In this document: positions 25,247 to 34,800 of the stretch, piece after piece
Position numbering within the stretch: position 1 is the stretch's first letter
Layout: every line of letters begins with the position of its first letter
Assembly: GCA_902528485.1 (NCBI GenBank)
Contig: CABZTA010000007.1
Span: 1 to 35,713 of the forward strand
DNA from: an uncultured SAR86 cluster bacterium
Lineage (GTDB): Bacteria > Pseudomonadota > Gammaproteobacteria > Magnimaribacterales > AG-339-G14
Direction of reading: 5' to 3'
DNA: 35,713 bases
Notes under the pieces: model-generated
Databases searched by the model: none
The model's input: only the letters and a program-made list of their open reading frames with translations
What the model was told of the DNA's origin: nothing
Program-made: the position numbers and the translations under genes

Positions 25247-25311
25247 TCAAACATTATATAGATTTTAAATTTCATATTAGTTTTTAGAGTATCAAAAAAG
25301 GTATTATTAAT

Positions 25312-25317
25312 TATAAT
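25312..25317 (+). promoter_or_regulatory. -10 element for tRNA-Pro
   Basis: A perfect TATAAT lies 9 bases before the tRNA-Pro 5' end. No good -35 is seen. It could drive the whole following series, tRNA-Pro, thioesterase, tRNA-Arg and tRNA-His, since no terminator is visible between them. Confidence 0.5.
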
Positions 25318-25326
25318 GCTTCTCAA

Positions 25327-25403
25327 CGGGGTGTAGCGCAGCCTGGTAGCGCGCCTGCTTTGGGAGCAGGATGTCGGGGGTTCAAATCCCTCCACCCCGA
25401 CCA
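25327..25403 (+). tRNA. tRNA-Pro (anticodon UGG)
   Basis: A 77-base cloverleaf: acceptor CGGGGTG/CACCCCG with the C1-G72 pair usual for proline, D-stem GCGC/GCGC, anticodon stem CCTGC/GCAGG around TTTGGGA (anticodon TGG at 25361-25363), T-stem GGGGG/CCCTC (one G-T) with loop TTCAAAT, and encoded ACCA. The next start codon is only 9 bases away. Confidence 0.97.
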
Positions 25404-25412
25404 TAAAAAATT

Positions 25413-25832
25413 ATGAAAAAATTTTTAGAAGAAAAAATGCTGGGTAATCCTTCAGGTATTAATAAATTTTTGAATTTAAAGTATCTATCTTCAAAGGACG
25501 AAGAACATTATTTTTCGGTAAGCTTTGATGAATCTTCAATTAATCCAAGAGGTTTTGTGCAAGGCGGAATGATTACAGCTGCATTGGATCAAGCTTCATC
25601 CATGGCTTTTATAGGGGACAACAATGGTACAGCTGCTCCCTTAACGACTGACTTACACGTCTTGTTTCATAGATCTTTGCCTTTAGGCGATGCAAAAATT
25701 ACAGTCAAATTCATAAAAATTGGAAGACAAATAGCGACTATGGAAGCCAGACTTTTTGATGAAGAAGACAAGTTGGTTTCATCCATGATGCATACTGCTG
25801 TGAATTTTGCGATACCTAAGCAAGAAGACTAA
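25413..25832 (+). CDS. PaaI-like hotdog thioesterase
   Basis: A 139-residue hotdog-fold protein of the PaaI type. The helix segment RGFVQGGMITAALDQASS (about 48-65) is the family core with the catalytic Asp/Gln region; the common HGG is QGG here, a variant seen in many members. TTDLHVLFHRSLPLG and a long beta strand MHTAVNF close the fold. It hydrolyses acyl-CoA thioesters, substrate unknown. It starts 9 bases after tRNA-Pro, with no Shine-Dalgarno site possible outside the tRNA itself, and ends 30 bases before tRNA-Arg. This position between tRNA genes suggests it is expressed as part of a tRNA transcript. Confidence 0.87.
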   Translation: MKKFLEEKMLGNPSGINKFLNLKYLSSKDEEHYFSVSFDESSINPRGFVQGGMITAALDQASSMAFIGDNNGTAAPLTTDLHVLFHRSLPLGDAKITVKFIKIGRQIATMEARLFDEEDKLVSSMMHTAVNFAIPKQED

Positions 25833-25862
25833 TTAATTCCTTTTCGATAGAATAGTCCCCAT

Positions 25863-25939
25863 CTCCCGGTAGCTCAGCTGGATAGAGCATCTGCCTTCTA
25901 AGCAGAGGGTCGCAGGTTCGAATCCTGCCCGGGAGGCCA
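25863..25939 (+). tRNA. tRNA-Arg (anticodon UCU)
   Basis: A 77-base cloverleaf: acceptor CTCCCGG/CCGGGAG, D-stem GCTC/GAGC, anticodon stem TCTGC/GCAGA around CTTCTAA (anticodon TCT at 25897-25899), T-stem GCAGG/CCTGC with TTCGAAT, discriminator G and encoded CCA. It starts with a C1-G72 pair, uncommon for Arg tRNAs, which usually begin with G. It reads AGA/AGG, frequent codons in this AT-rich genome. tRNA-His follows after 4 bases. Confidence 0.97.
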
Positions 25940-25943
25940 GAGT

Positions 25944-26020
25944 GGTGGATGTAGCTCAGTTGGTAGAGCGCTGGTTTGTGGTACCGGTTGTCGTGGGTTC
26001 GAGCCCCATCATCCACCCCA
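25944..26020 (+). tRNA. tRNA-His (anticodon GUG)
   Basis: A 77-base cloverleaf with the eight-pair acceptor typical of tRNA-His: GGTGGATG pairs CATCCACC, with encoded G-1 opposite C73. Anticodon stem CTGGT/ACCGG (one T-G) surrounds TTGTGGT (anticodon GTG at 25978-25980); T-stem GTGGG/CCCAT. CCA is encoded. The Arg-His order followed by tig resembles the order seen in other gammaproteobacteria. Confidence 0.97.
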
Positions 26021-26089
26021 TTAATTTAGTAAGAGGCAAACCAAGATTTTATGCTAAAGTTCTGCGTTCTTTAAGAACAAGGAAAAGTA

Positions 26090-27391
26090 ATGTTTGGGCT
26101 AGGTAAAAAAAACGAAATAGAAAAAAAATTAAAATTCACCCTTCCTAAAGAAGAACTGCAAAAAGATTACGATAAAAGGGTTGCAAGCCAACAATTTTCA
26201 TCCACTGTCAAAGGCTACAGGAAAGGCAAAGCACCTAAAGAAATAATTGAGCAAATGTATGGAAGTCAGATTAAGGCTAACGTTATTTTTGATGCAATGT
26301 CTGAAAGCTTTTTTAAAAAAATAAGCGAAGATAACATTCAAGTTGTAGGACAACCTAAGTTTGATCCTAAATCTATGGAACTTGATAAGGATGTTAAATT
26401 CGACGCAACTTTTGAAGTTTATCCAGAGATTACAATAAAAAAAATTTCTCAACTAACCTTCAAAAAACCCATCTCAGAAGTTGCTGATGAAGACATCAAC
26501 AAAACAATCGATAACATTCGTAAAAGATTTTCACAATTGGAGTCTAAAGAAGGCAAGTCTGAAGATAATGATGTGGTCAAAGTTAACTTTGAAGGATTTA
26601 TTGATGATGAACCTTTTGAAGGTGGTAAAGCAGATGAGGTTACGATTGAAATAGGTTCTAATACTATGATCCCTGGGTTTGAAGATGGCTTGAAGGATTT
26701 ATCTAAAGGCGACAAGAAAGACTTAAATGTTTCATTTCCTGACGACTACCATGTAGAACATTTAAAAGGGAAGCCAGCAATCTTTAAAACAGAAGTTTTG
26801 GATGTTTTAAAACCTAAGTTACCAGATATGAATGAAGAGTTTTTTACCATGGCTGGCATACCATCTAAAGATGAGGCTGAATTCAAAAAAACTTTAAAAG
26901 AAAGACTTAATGTTGATTTAGAGTCTGCTCTTACTGGAATGAAAAAAGAAAGAATTTTCGATGCGCTTGCCGAAATGAACGAATTTGAAATTCCTGAGTC
27001 TATGATCATGAATGAAATGATTAATCTAAGAAAAGGTTCTGCCGCCCAATCAGGCAAAGAGTATGAAAAATTAAAAGATGAAGAATTTCCGGTTGAGAAC
27101 TTTAGAGTGAATGCACAAAAAAGAGTGAAGCTTGGCATCATACTTAACAAGCTAATTGAAGAACGTGAACTAAAAGCAGATGGTAAAATAGTTAAAAAGC
27201 TTATAGAAGAAAGATCTAAAAACTACAAAGAACCCGAAAAAGTTGTAAATTGGTACTACAGTAATGAAGAACAATTAAAGAATATTGAATCTTTGGCTTT
27301 AGAAGAACAAGTTACTGAACTTTTAGAAAAGGAAGGAAAGTCAACTGAAGAAAATATGGATTTTGATAAAGTTTTAGGAATAAACGCATGA
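26090..27391 (+). CDS. tig: Trigger factor, ribosome-associated chaperone
   Basis: A 433-residue trigger factor, close to the 432 of E. coli. The N-terminal ribosome-binding loop has GYRKGKAP (42-49), matching the signature around the FRK ribosome contact. A central FKBP-like peptidyl-prolyl isomerase domain follows (about 155-245, with [14 protein letters not shown] and IPGFEDGL), and the rest is the helical arm domain. It shields nascent chains at the exit tunnel. The gene ends with a four-base overlap with clpP. Upstream, a 13-base inverted repeat (26066-26078) precedes the ribosome site AAGGAAAAG. Confidence 0.96.
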   Translation: MFGLGKKNEIEKKLKFTLPKEELQKDYDKRVASQQFSSTVKGYRKGKAPKEIIEQMYGSQIKANVIFDAMSESFFKKISEDNIQVVGQPKFDPKSMELDKDVKFDATFEVYPEITIKKISQLTFKKPISEVADEDINKTIDNIRKRFSQLESKEGKSEDNDVVKVNFEGFIDDEPFEGGKADEVTIEIGSNTMIPGFEDGLKDLSKGDKKDLNVSFPDDYHVEHLKGKPAIFKTEVLDVLKPKLPDMNEEFFTMAGIPSKDEAEFKKTLKERLNVDLESALTGMKKERIFDALAEMNEFEIPESMIMNEMINLRKGSAAQSGKEYEKLKDEEFPVENFRVNAQKRVKLGIILNKLIEERELKADGKIVKKLIEERSKNYKEPEKVVNWYYSNEEQLKNIESLALEEQVTELLEKEGKSTEENMDFDKVLGINA

Positions 27392-27999
27392 CCGACAAAA
27401 TTTTTAATCAATTGGTACCGATGGTGGTTGAACAAACGCCAAGAGGTGAAAGAGCTTTCGATATTTACTCTAGGCTACTTAAGGAAAGGGTTATTTTTAT
27501 CACTGGACCAATAGAAGACTACATGGCAAATCTAATTGTGGCTCAATTACTATTCTTGGAAGCAGAGAACCCTGACAAAGATATCAATATTTACATAAAT
27601 TCTCCCGGTGGTTCCATAACTTCTGGAATGTCTATATACGACACAATGACTTATATAAAACCTGATATAAGTACCCTGTGCATTGGCCAAGCTGCTAGCA
27701 TGGGTGCAATACTTCTTGCAGGAGGTACAAGTGGAAAAAGATTTGCTCTTCCTAATTCAAGAATTATGATTCATCAGCCTTTGGGAGGTTACCAAGGTCA
27801 AGCCTCAGATTTTGAAATCCACGCTAAAGAAATACTATCTATGAAGAAAAAGCTGAATGAAATCCTAGCTTTTCACACTGGTAATGAAGTTGATCAGTTA
27901 GAAAAAGATACTGAAAGAGATAATTTTATGAATGGCGAAGATGCTAAAGAATATGGTTTAATTGATAAAGTAATTTCAGAAAGAGAAAAAGCACAATGA
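27388..27999 (+). CDS. clpP: ATP-dependent Clp protease proteolytic subunit
   Basis: A 203-residue serine peptidase. The catalytic triad is Ser104 ([10 protein letters not shown]), His129 (MIHQPLGG) and Asp178 (TERDNFM), with the same spacings as E. coli ClpP (25 and 49 residues). It forms the double-ring chamber that degrades proteins unfolded by ClpX or ClpA. The first residues ([17 protein letters not shown]) include a short propeptide-like part. Four-base overlaps on both sides (tig and clpX) point to one coupled operon. Confidence 0.97.
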   Translation: MTDKIFNQLVPMVVEQTPRGERAFDIYSRLLKERVIFITGPIEDYMANLIVAQLLFLEAENPDKDINIYINSPGGSITSGMSIYDTMTYIKPDISTLCIGQAASMGAILLAGGTSGKRFALPNSRIMIHQPLGGYQGQASDFEIHAKEILSMKKKLNEILAFHTGNEVDQLEKDTERDNFMNGEDAKEYGLIDKVISEREKAQ

Positions 28000-29267
28000 C
28001 AGATATCTCAACAACTGATGAAAAGCTACTTTTCTGCTCTTTTTGCGGAAAAAATCAAAACGAAGTAAAAAAACTTATCGCTGGCCCATCTGTTTATATT
28101 TGTGATGAATGTGTTTCTTTATGCAACGACATTATTAAAGAGGATCTAGAAAGCAAAGAAGCTGAAAACTCTGAAACGAAAAAACTTCCGATCCCTGAAG
28201 AAATTAATTCTTTTTTGAATGATTACGTAATCGGTCAAGAAGATGCTAAAAAGACTCTTTCCGTTGCGGTTTATAATCACTACAAAAAATTACAAAACAT
28301 GGATGTTGACTCAGAAGTTGAGCTTGGCAAAAGTAATATACTTCTATTGGGTCCTACAGGGAGTGGTAAAACTCTATTAGCTCAAACTCTTGCTAGATTA
28401 CTTGATGTTCCTTTCACCATTGCTGATGCTACTACTTTAACTGAAGCAGGATATGTAGGTGAGGACGTCGAAAACATAATTCAAAAACTTCTTCAAAAAT
28501 GTGACTACGATGTAGAAAGGGCTCAAAAAGGTATCGTCTACATAGATGAAATAGATAAAATTTCAAGAAAATCAGACAATCCATCAATCACTCGCGACGT
28601 ATCTGGCGAGGGGGTTCAACAAGCACTTTTAAAATTAATAGAAGGCACAGTTGCTTCTGTTCCACCACAAGGAGGAAGAAAACATCCTCAACAAGAATTT
28701 GTCCAAGTGGACACCTCAAATATCCTTTTTATCTGTGGTGGAGCATTTTCAGGATTGGATGAGATTATCAGGTCCAGAAGCGAAGAAAGAGGGATGGGTT
28801 TTGAAGCTACAATTTCAAAAAATCAAAAAGCTTCTTTTTCAGCTGATTTAGTTAAAAAAGTCCAACCTGAAGATTTAGTTAAATATGGTCTTATTCCTGA
28901 ATTCGTTGGCAGGCTTCCTGTAACAGCAACCCTAGAAGAGTTGGACGAAGAATCATTGATTATGATTCTTACTGAACCCAAAAACTCTCTTATGAAACAG
29001 TTTAAAAAGCTATTCTCTATGGAAAAGGTTGATCTTGAAATCAGAAATGATGCTTTATTGGAAATTGCAAAGAAGGCTATTGAAAGAAAGTCTGGAGCTC
29101 GTGGATTAAGATCCATTATGGAAAATATCTTGCTAGATTTAATGTACGATATTCCCTCCGATCAAAACATTGAGAAAGTTGTTCTTGATTCATCATCCGT
29201 TAGGGGAGAATCAGAACCTCTTGTAGTTTATTCTCAATCAGAAGCACCAAAAGAAAGCTCTAATTAG
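27996..29267 (+). CDS. clpX: ATP-dependent Clp protease unfoldase subunit ClpX
   Basis: A 423-residue AAA+ unfoldase. The N-terminal zinc-binding domain has C14, C17, C36 and C39. Walker A GPTGSGKT is at 119-126, the pore loop GYVG at 152-155, Walker B VYIDEIDK at 181-188, and the ClpX tripeptide loop that docks on ClpP lies in ARGLRS-adjacent core sequence common to the family. Length equals E. coli ClpX (424). It recognises tagged proteins and feeds them to ClpP. Its start overlaps clpP by four bases. No terminator is visible before lon, 54 bases further. Confidence 0.97.
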   Translation: MTDISTTDEKLLFCSFCGKNQNEVKKLIAGPSVYICDECVSLCNDIIKEDLESKEAENSETKKLPIPEEINSFLNDYVIGQEDAKKTLSVAVYNHYKKLQNMDVDSEVELGKSNILLLGPTGSGKTLLAQTLARLLDVPFTIADATTLTEAGYVGEDVENIIQKLLQKCDYDVERAQKGIVYIDEIDKISRKSDNPSITRDVSGEGVQQALLKLIEGTVASVPPQGGRKHPQQEFVQVDTSNILFICGGAFSGLDEIIRSRSEERGMGFEATISKNQKASFSADLVKKVQPEDLVKYGLIPEFVGRLPVTATLEELDEESLIMILTEPKNSLMKQFKKLFSMEKVDLEIRNDALLEIAKKAIERKSGARGLRSIMENILLDLMYDIPSDQNIEKVVLDSSSVRGESEPLVVYSQSEAPKESSN

Positions 29268-29274
29268 AAAGCTA

Positions 29275-29304
29275 TTGTTTTTTAAAAATCACTCCTCATA
29301 TAAA
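29275..29304 (+). promoter_or_regulatory. Possible promoter before lon
   Basis: TTGTTT (29275-29280) and TATAAA (29299-29304) are 18 bases apart, a fair sigma70-like pair in the gap between clpX and lon. The leader to ATG 29322 would be very short (about 10 bases), so it is uncertain. A heat-shock (sigma32) sequence could not be recognised. Confidence 0.35.
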
Positions 29305-29321
29305 TATAAACCGAGGCAAAC

Positions 29322-31709
29322 ATGCAATTACCTTTAGTACCTTTAAGAGATGTCGTAATTTTCCCTGGAGTAGTCACTTCACTATTCGTAGGAAGAGACA
29401 AATCAATCAAATCTCTCCAAACAGCTATGGAATCTGACAAATCAGTGATGTTGGTTGCCCAAAAAAATTCTTCTCAAGAGAATCCAAAAGTAAAAGATCT
29501 TTATAACGTAGGCTCTGTTTCAACTATTTTGCAGTTGATCAAATTACCTGACGGAACTTACAAAGTTTTAGTTGAAGGTATTAAAAGAGCAAAAATTTTA
29601 TCTGTGGCAGAAAATAATGGATATATTGAGTCCGAAGTCGAAGTGTTAGAGGATTATGAGCTTGATGATGATTTAAAAAGTAGTTATCTAAATACCCTGC
29701 AAACCCAATTCAAAGAACTTTCTAAAACATCTTCAAAAATAAGACCTGAGGTAATTACTCAAATTAGAGCTATTGAAAGGTTAGAAAAATTAATAGATAA
29801 CTTAGTTGGATATTTATCTTTACAAATTTCAGATAGGCAAAAATTGTTAGAAGAAGTAAATCTCGAAGAAAGGGCAAAGTATTTAGTTTCTTTCCTTGAG
29901 AATCAGCTAGACCTCACTCAAATGGAGAAAAAAATTAGAGACAGGGTCAAAAAACAAATGGAAAAAAGTCAGAAGGATTACTACCTATCTGAGCAGATGA
30001 AGGCTCTTAAAAAAGAAATGGGTGAAGATGAAGACCAAGATGAAATAGAAACCATCACCAAAAACATTGAAAAATCTGGGATGCCTAAGGATGCAAAAGA
30101 TAAAGTTAACAGTGAATTTAATAAATTCAAAATGATGCCACCAATGTCAGCTGAAGCATCTGTTGTAAGAGGCTATATAGATTGGATGACAAGTATTCCT
30201 TGGAAAAAGAAATCAAAGATACAAACAGAGATTACCAAGGCATCTAAAGTTCTGGACTCTGACCACTATGGTCTTGAAGAAGTTAAAGAGAGGATACTTG
30301 AATATTTGGCTGTTCAGCAAAGAGTTTCAAAAATTAAAGGGCCTGTTTTATGTTTGGTTGGTCCTCCTGGAGTTGGAAAAACATCCCTAGGAGAATCTAT
30401 TGCAAAATCTACAGGAAGAAAGTTTGTCAGAATGTCACTAGGTGGAGTTAGAGACGAATCTGAGATAAGGGGCCACAGAAGAACTTATATAGGATCTATG
30501 CCTGGAAAAATCCTTCAAAAAATGACCAAAGTAGGAGTCAAAAATCCTTTATTCCTTTTGGATGAAATTGACAAAATGGGAATGGATTTTAGAGGGGATC
30601 CTGCTGCAGCCTTGCTTGAAGTCCTTGATCCAGAGCAAAATCATACTTTCAATGACCATTATTTAGAAGTTGATTATGATTTATCAGATGTGATGTTTGT
30701 TTGTACTGCTAACTCGATGGATATTCCGCCCGCACTTTTGGATAGAATGGAAATAATAAGATTGCCAGGTTACACAGAGGACGAGAAGGCAAGCATTGCA
30801 GATAAATATTTGCTTCCAAAACAGTTAAAGATGAACGGTTTAAATGAAGACGAGTTGTCCGTGTCTAAGAAAACTATTCTTGATGTAATTAGGTACTTTA
30901 CAAGAGAAGCAGGAGTCAGATCTTTAGAAAGAGAAATAGCAAAAATTTGCAGAAAAGCTATTAAGAAAATAGGCGAAGCAACTAAATCGAAAAAGATTTC
31001 TGTTTTACCTTCAAATTTAGAGGATTACTGCGGGGTAAGAAAATTTGATTATGGCGAAGCACAGGAAAAAGATAAAATTGGACAAGTAACAGGATTAGCT
31101 TGGACTCAAGTTGGTGGCGAACTTTTAACAATAGAAGCGTCTAATTTCAAAGGCAAAGGCAAAATAATTAAAACGGGTCAGTTAGGTGACGTTATGCAGG
31201 AATCAATTCAAGCTGCAATTTCAGTTGTCAGAAATAGATCCGAATCTTTAGGAATAGATCCAGAATTCTATGAAAATCAAGATATGCACATTCACGTTCC
31301 TGAAGGCGCTACTCCAAAAGATGGTCCAAGTGCAGGTATTGCAATGTGCACTGCTGTAACCTCAGTTCTTGCTCAACTTCCAGTTAGAGCCGATGTTGCT
31401 ATGACTGGAGAGATTACTCTTAGAGGTGAAGTACTAAAAATAGGTGGCCTGAAAGAAAAATTATTAGCCGCAAAAAGAGGGGGAATAAAAACTGTTATTA
31501 TCCCCGAAGGTAACGTAAGAGATCTTAAAGAAATCCCAGATAAAATAACAGATAAATTAACAATCAAGCCTGTCAAATGGGTGGATGAAGTTTTCAAAAT
31601 TGTTTTTACTGAAGAGCCTCAACCTTGGTCAGAGAGAAACGCAAAGTCGTCTGAATCTAGTAGAAAAAAATCAAGATCAAAAAAGACTTCTCAAAACACT
31701 CTAAATTAG
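29322..31709 (+). CDS. lon: ATP-dependent Lon protease
   Basis: A 795-residue LonA. The N-terminal substrate-binding domain begins LPLVPLRDVVIFPG, a few residues shorter than in E. coli. The AAA+ module has Walker A GPPGVGKT, Walker B FLLDEIDK, and the C-terminal peptidase domain has the Ser-Lys dyad Ser670 (PKDGPSAG) and Lys713 (GGLKEKLLA), 43 residues apart as in E. coli. It degrades damaged and regulatory proteins in the cytoplasm. A basic, Ser/Lys-rich tail of about 25 residues follows the peptidase domain, longer than usual. It sits between clpX and hupB, the common gammaproteobacterial order. Confidence 0.97.
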   Translation: MQLPLVPLRDVVIFPGVVTSLFVGRDKSIKSLQTAMESDKSVMLVAQKNSSQENPKVKDLYNVGSVSTILQLIKLPDGTYKVLVEGIKRAKILSVAENNGYIESEVEVLEDYELDDDLKSSYLNTLQTQFKELSKTSSKIRPEVITQIRAIERLEKLIDNLVGYLSLQISDRQKLLEEVNLEERAKYLVSFLENQLDLTQMEKKIRDRVKKQMEKSQKDYYLSEQMKALKKEMGEDEDQDEIETITKNIEKSGMPKDAKDKVNSEFNKFKMMPPMSAEASVVRGYIDWMTSIPWKKKSKIQTEITKASKVLDSDHYGLEEVKERILEYLAVQQRVSKIKGPVLCLVGPPGVGKTSLGESIAKSTGRKFVRMSLGGVRDESEIRGHRRTYIGSMPGKILQKMTKVGVKNPLFLLDEIDKMGMDFRGDPAAALLEVLDPEQNHTFNDHYLEVDYDLSDVMFVCTANSMDIPPALLDRMEIIRLPGYTEDEKASIADKYLLPKQLKMNGLNEDELSVSKKTILDVIRYFTREAGVRSLEREIAKICRKAIKKIGEATKSKKISVLPSNLEDYCGVRKFDYGEAQEKDKIGQVTGLAWTQVGGELLTIEASNFKGKGKIIKTGQLGDVMQESIQAAISVVRNRSESLGIDPEFYENQDMHIHVPEGATPKDGPSAGIAMCTAVTSVLAQLPVRADVAMTGEITLRGEVLKIGGLKEKLLAAKRGGIKTVIIPEGNVRDLKEIPDKITDKLTIKPVKWVDEVFKIVFTEEPQPWSERNAKSSESSRKKSRSKKTSQNTLN

Positions 31710-31731
31710 GTATTACAGCCCGATATAGTTG

Positions 31732-31760
31732 TTGTATTAATTCTTTTCTAAGGGTATAAA
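31732..31760 (+). promoter_or_regulatory. Probable promoter for the HU gene
   Basis: TTGTAT (31732-31737) and TATAAA (31755-31760) are separated by an ideal 17 bases. Transcription would start near 31767, leaving a leader of about 28 bases with the ribosome site AGGAGAG before GTG 31795. Confidence 0.65.
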
Positions 31761-31794
31761 TGGATTCAAGTTTTAATTTATTTAGGAGAGTGTA

Positions 31795-32064
31795 GTGAAT
31801 AAAGCTGATTTAATTGATTCTGTAGCAGACGCTACTGACATGTCTAAAGCTGAAGCAGGAAGAGCGCTTGATGCAGTCCTTAACGGTATAGCGGGTTCTT
31901 TATCTCAAGGGGATTCTGTTGCCTTAGTTGGTTTCGGAACTTTTAACGTTAGAGAAAGAGCAGCAAGAATGGGAAGAAATCCTGCCACTGGTGCAACAAT
32001 ACAAATTGCTGCTTCAAAAGGTGTAGGTTTCAAAGCTGGAAAAGCATTAAAAGATAGTCTGTAA
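31795..32064 (+). CDS. hupB: HU family DNA-binding protein
   Basis: An 89-residue HU protein. The start is GTG at 31795, chosen because [12 protein letters not shown] is the usual N-terminus and a good ribosome site (AGGAGAG) lies just upstream. The helical dimerisation part is followed by [20 protein letters not shown], with the conserved GFG turn and the Arg/Pro arm that inserts into DNA, and ends FKAGKALKD. It bends and compacts DNA. A strong terminator follows, so together with the promoter upstream it is probably a single-gene transcript. Its place after lon identifies it as the HU-beta type. Confidence 0.96.
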   Translation: MNKADLIDSVADATDMSKAEAGRALDAVLNGIAGSLSQGDSVALVGFGTFNVRERAARMGRNPATGATIQIAASKGVGFKAGKALKDSL

Positions 32065-32071
32065 GAAATTC

Positions 32072-32106
32072 AAAAAAAAAGCGCGTCTTAAAGGCGCGCT
32101 TTTTTT
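32072..32106. terminator. Rho-independent terminator after HU gene
   Basis: The arms AGCGCGTC and GGCGCGCT (with one T-G pair) enclose the loop TTAAA at about 32080-32100. Seven Ts follow on the plus strand and nine As precede, so it could also work on the minus strand, but no minus-strand gene ends here. It separates HU from ppiD. Confidence 0.93.
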
Positions 32107-32122
32107 ATGTTAGAGTCCAAGA

Positions 32123-33952
32123 ATGTCAGCTCTAGAAAACATTAGAAAAGGCTTATCAAGCTCAAGCTCAACTATAATTGTTGGAATAATTATCGTTGGG
32201 TTGGTGGCAACTTTTGGAAATTTTTTAGGCACTGATAATGCCTTCGGCAACCAAAATGTTTTAGAAATAAACGGACAAGATATCTCCATCCAGGAATTTT
32301 CTCTTGAGGCTAATAGAATCAATTCTATATTTTCTAATCAAGAAATTAGTTTGGAACAAGATCAATTGGCTCAAATTGCTCAAGACTCTATAATCCAAAG
32401 AATTCTCCTAGCTCAACAATCAGCTAATAACGGTTTTCACGTAACGGAAGATTTCGTTAAAAAAATTATTCAAGCAGATCCAACGTTTGCAAAAGATGGA
32501 GTCTTCAATTTGGATGTTTTTAGAGGATTTTTGTTGAGATCTGGTCTAGGTGCCGATGAATTTCAGAGTATTCTCAACACACAATACAAAAGCATTCAGT
32601 TAAACGAAGCACTTAATGTTTCGGCTTTTATTCCTGATGATCATCTTAAAAAATTCATTTCTTCTATTAATCATCACAGAGATATAACCTTTAAAAAAAT
32701 TTCTTTAAAAGAAGAAGCCAATAGTGAAAGCGTGACTCTAGACGAGATAAAAAATTTCTATGCTGATGAAGGTTCGCAATTCATTATTGTTCCCACAGCT
32801 TCATTTTCCATAATGGATTTAAATACGAATTATCTGGAATCAAAAATTCAAGTCTCTGATTCTGAAGTATCGGCAGAGTTGTTAAATTTACAAGCGCAAA
32901 AGTCAAACTTGAGTCAAAAAAGAATTAGCCATATTCAAATAGATTTTGATAACGAGTCAAAAATACTATCTCTTCAGGAAGTTGATGATATTAAAAATCA
33001 AATTGATTCAGGGTTAATTAGTTTTGAGGATGCTGTTTCTAATTTTTCCGATGATCTAGGATCTAAGAATCTAGATGGAGATCTTGGTTATACCGATGGC
33101 AGCATTTTTCCACCTGAATTTGAGGAAGAAATAAAAAAATTATCTTTAAATCAAACATCATCAGTCGTCGAATTAGATTCTTCTTTTCACTTGATAAAAC
33201 TTACTGAAAGCAATGAGGAAATCTTTACTGCAAAAGAAGCAAGAAATTCGTTGATAGATCAGAAAACTCAATCTCTTTTTGTCTCTTTGGAGGAGGATAT
33301 TTTAAATTTCATTGACCAAAGTAAAAATCTAAATGAAATATCTCAATTAGTTGGCGTTCCTTTGAAGACCTTTTCAAATACCTCCTTATCAGAATCTCCA
33401 GAATTTCTAAAGACAGCTGAAGATTTTCTCAGTTCTTTTAATTCTCTCTCCATAGGAGAAATAATAGAGCTACCCATTGACAATGATCGCTTGGTTTTTC
33501 TTCAATTAGAGGAGTTCTTTCCCGAAAGGCAAAAAACTCTTGAAGAAGCTGAGCTAGAAATTTCAGAAATTTTAAAATTAAAAAAAGCTCAAGATAATCT
33601 TAACAATTTAGTAGATGAATCAATCCTCCTTTTTGCTCAAACTAACTCGCCAGAATTGACTAGTTACGAAGATTTGAAACGTGATACAAGTTTAGTGCCT
33701 AACTCAATGGTTTCAGAAATTTTTTCACTTAGAAAGGATCAAATTAATCAAATAAGAAGATTTGATGCCACAGAAGGGGATACTTACGTTTATATACTCG
33801 ATTCAATTGATGAAATCGAATTAGATAATTCATCTGAAGAAGATTCTCAAAACAATGATTTTTCCAAAAATGCCTTGATAAATATTGAAGACTCTTTGTT
33901 CATGGAGCAGTTAAGATCCAATGCCTCAATAAAACTAGGAAATCTCCTCTAA
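32123..33952 (+). CDS. PpiD-like periplasmic SurA_N/PPIC chaperone
   Basis: A 609-residue protein anchored by one N-terminal membrane helix (about residues 13-36: [17 protein letters not shown]), with the rest periplasmic. A SurA-type N-terminal chaperone domain follows, then a parvulin (PPIC) domain at about 265-365 recognisable by [16 protein letters not shown] and FHLIKLTE, and a helical C-terminal part. The layout and position after hupB match PpiD (E. coli 623 residues), which helps outer-membrane and secreted proteins fold near the Sec translocon. The PPIC domain of PpiD is usually inactive as an isomerase, and activity here is unknown. Its 3' end overlaps fabI by 18 bases tail to tail. 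Confidence 0.9.
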   Translation: MSALENIRKGLSSSSSTIIVGIIIVGLVATFGNFLGTDNAFGNQNVLEINGQDISIQEFSLEANRINSIFSNQEISLEQDQLAQIAQDSIIQRILLAQQSANNGFHVTEDFVKKIIQADPTFAKDGVFNLDVFRGFLLRSGLGADEFQSILNTQYKSIQLNEALNVSAFIPDDHLKKFISSINHHRDITFKKISLKEEANSESVTLDEIKNFYADEGSQFIIVPTASFSIMDLNTNYLESKIQVSDSEVSAELLNLQAQKSNLSQKRISHIQIDFDNESKILSLQEVDDIKNQIDSGLISFEDAVSNFSDDLGSKNLDGDLGYTDGSIFPPEFEEEIKKLSLNQTSSVVELDSSFHLIKLTESNEEIFTAKEARNSLIDQKTQSLFVSLEEDILNFIDQSKNLNEISQLVGVPLKTFSNTSLSESPEFLKTAEDFLSSFNSLSIGEIIELPIDNDRLVFLQLEEFFPERQKTLEEAELEISEILKLKKAQDNLNNLVDESILLFAQTNSPELTSYEDLKRDTSLVPNSMVSEIFSLRKDQINQIRRFDATEGDTYVYILDSIDEIELDNSSEEDSQNNDFSKNALINIEDSLFMEQLRSNASIKLGNLL

Positions 33953-34729
33953 ATCACCCATTGCTGTGATATTAAATCCAGCATCAACATAAGTGACTTC
34001 ACCTGTAATGCCGCTTGCAAGGTCAGAGCATAGAAACGAAGCTGTATCGCCGACTTCTTTAACAGTTATATTCCTTTTCAAAGGCGTTCTTTCTGCATTA
34101 TAAGAAAGCATTTTTCTAAAATTTTTAACGCCTGAGGCTGCTAAAGTTCTTACCGGCCCAGCTGAGATAGCATTCACCCTTGTGTTCTCTTTGCCAAGGC
34201 CATTTGCTAAATATCTCACAGATGATTCAAGCGAAGCCTTTGCTAAACCCATGACATTATAATTAGGAAGAGTCCTAAGGGCTCCTAGATAAGATAGAGT
34301 CAATAAAGATGATGGTCTCTCTGCCATTAACTCTCTGCTGGCTTTGGCTAAAGCAATAAAGCTAAATACACTGATATCATGAGCAATTGAAAAACCTTCT
34401 CTTGTCGATGCATCAACAAAGTTTCCATCGAGTTCGTTACCTGGAGCAAAACCAACTGAGTGAACAATTGCATCTAAGCAGCCCCATTTATCCTTTATAT
34501 TTTTAAAAGTTTCTTTTATTGCGGAATCGTCACTAACGTCGCATTCTGTCAATAAACTGCAATTCCAATTTTCAGCCAAAGCCTCTACTCTTGATTTGAG
34601 CTTTTCTGATTGATAAGACAGTGCAATTTCTGCACCAAAATTGCTCATAGATTCGGCAATTCCTGCTGCAATTGAATTTTTATTAGCCACTCCAACAATT
34701 AATATTTTTTTCCCTTCAAGTATAGACAT
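33935..34729 (-). CDS. fabI: Enoyl-[acyl-carrier-protein] reductase [NADH] FabI
   Basis: A 264-residue FabI completing each round of fatty-acid elongation. The cofactor motif [14 protein letters not shown] (12-25), Tyr147 and the catalytic Y157-x6-K164 pair (YNVMGLAK) are present, with SVGFAPG containing Gly93, the residue mutated in triclosan-resistant strains of E. coli. C-terminal [13 protein letters not shown] is typical. Length matches E. coli (262). It is convergent with ppiD and divergent from the TonB receptor, whose promoter region it shares in 71 bases. Together with the FabY-like synthase it indicates a FabI-type elongation cycle. Confidence 0.96.
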   Translation of the reverse strand: MSILEGKKILIVGVANKNSIAAGIAESMSNFGAEIALSYQSEKLKSRVEALAENWNCSLLTECDVSDDSAIKETFKNIKDKWGCLDAIVHSVGFAPGNELDGNFVDASTREGFSIAHDISVFSFIALAKASRELMAERPSSLLTLSYLGALRTLPNYNVMGLAKASLESSVRYLANGLGKENTRVNAISAGPVRTLAASGVKNFRKMLSYNAERTPLKRNITVKEVGDTASFLCSDLASGITGEVTYVDAGFNITAMGDLEEIS

Positions 34730-34762
34730 AGACCGTTATTCGCTATTTTTAAGTTTTTTTAA

Positions 34763-34768
34763 TATAAT
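34763..34768 (+). promoter_or_regulatory. -10 element for the TonB-dependent receptor
   Basis: TATAAT occurs in the 71-base divergent gap, 33 bases before ATG 34801. The -35 region is weak. A transcript from here would carry the ribosome site AGGGGTG just before the ATG. Confidence 0.4.
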
Positions 34769-34800
34769 TCTCAGCATTATTACATTTTTAAGGGGTGAAA

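Noticed and set aside
25995-26030. CCCCAT sequence before tig as a heat-shock promoter
   Set aside because: These bases belong to the T-arm and 3' end of tRNA-His, and no matching CTTGAA box is at the right distance.
26746-27150. Long minus-strand frame opposite tig
   Set aside because: The plus strand has a complete, well-conserved trigger factor; the reverse frame has no family features and is a codon-bias shadow.
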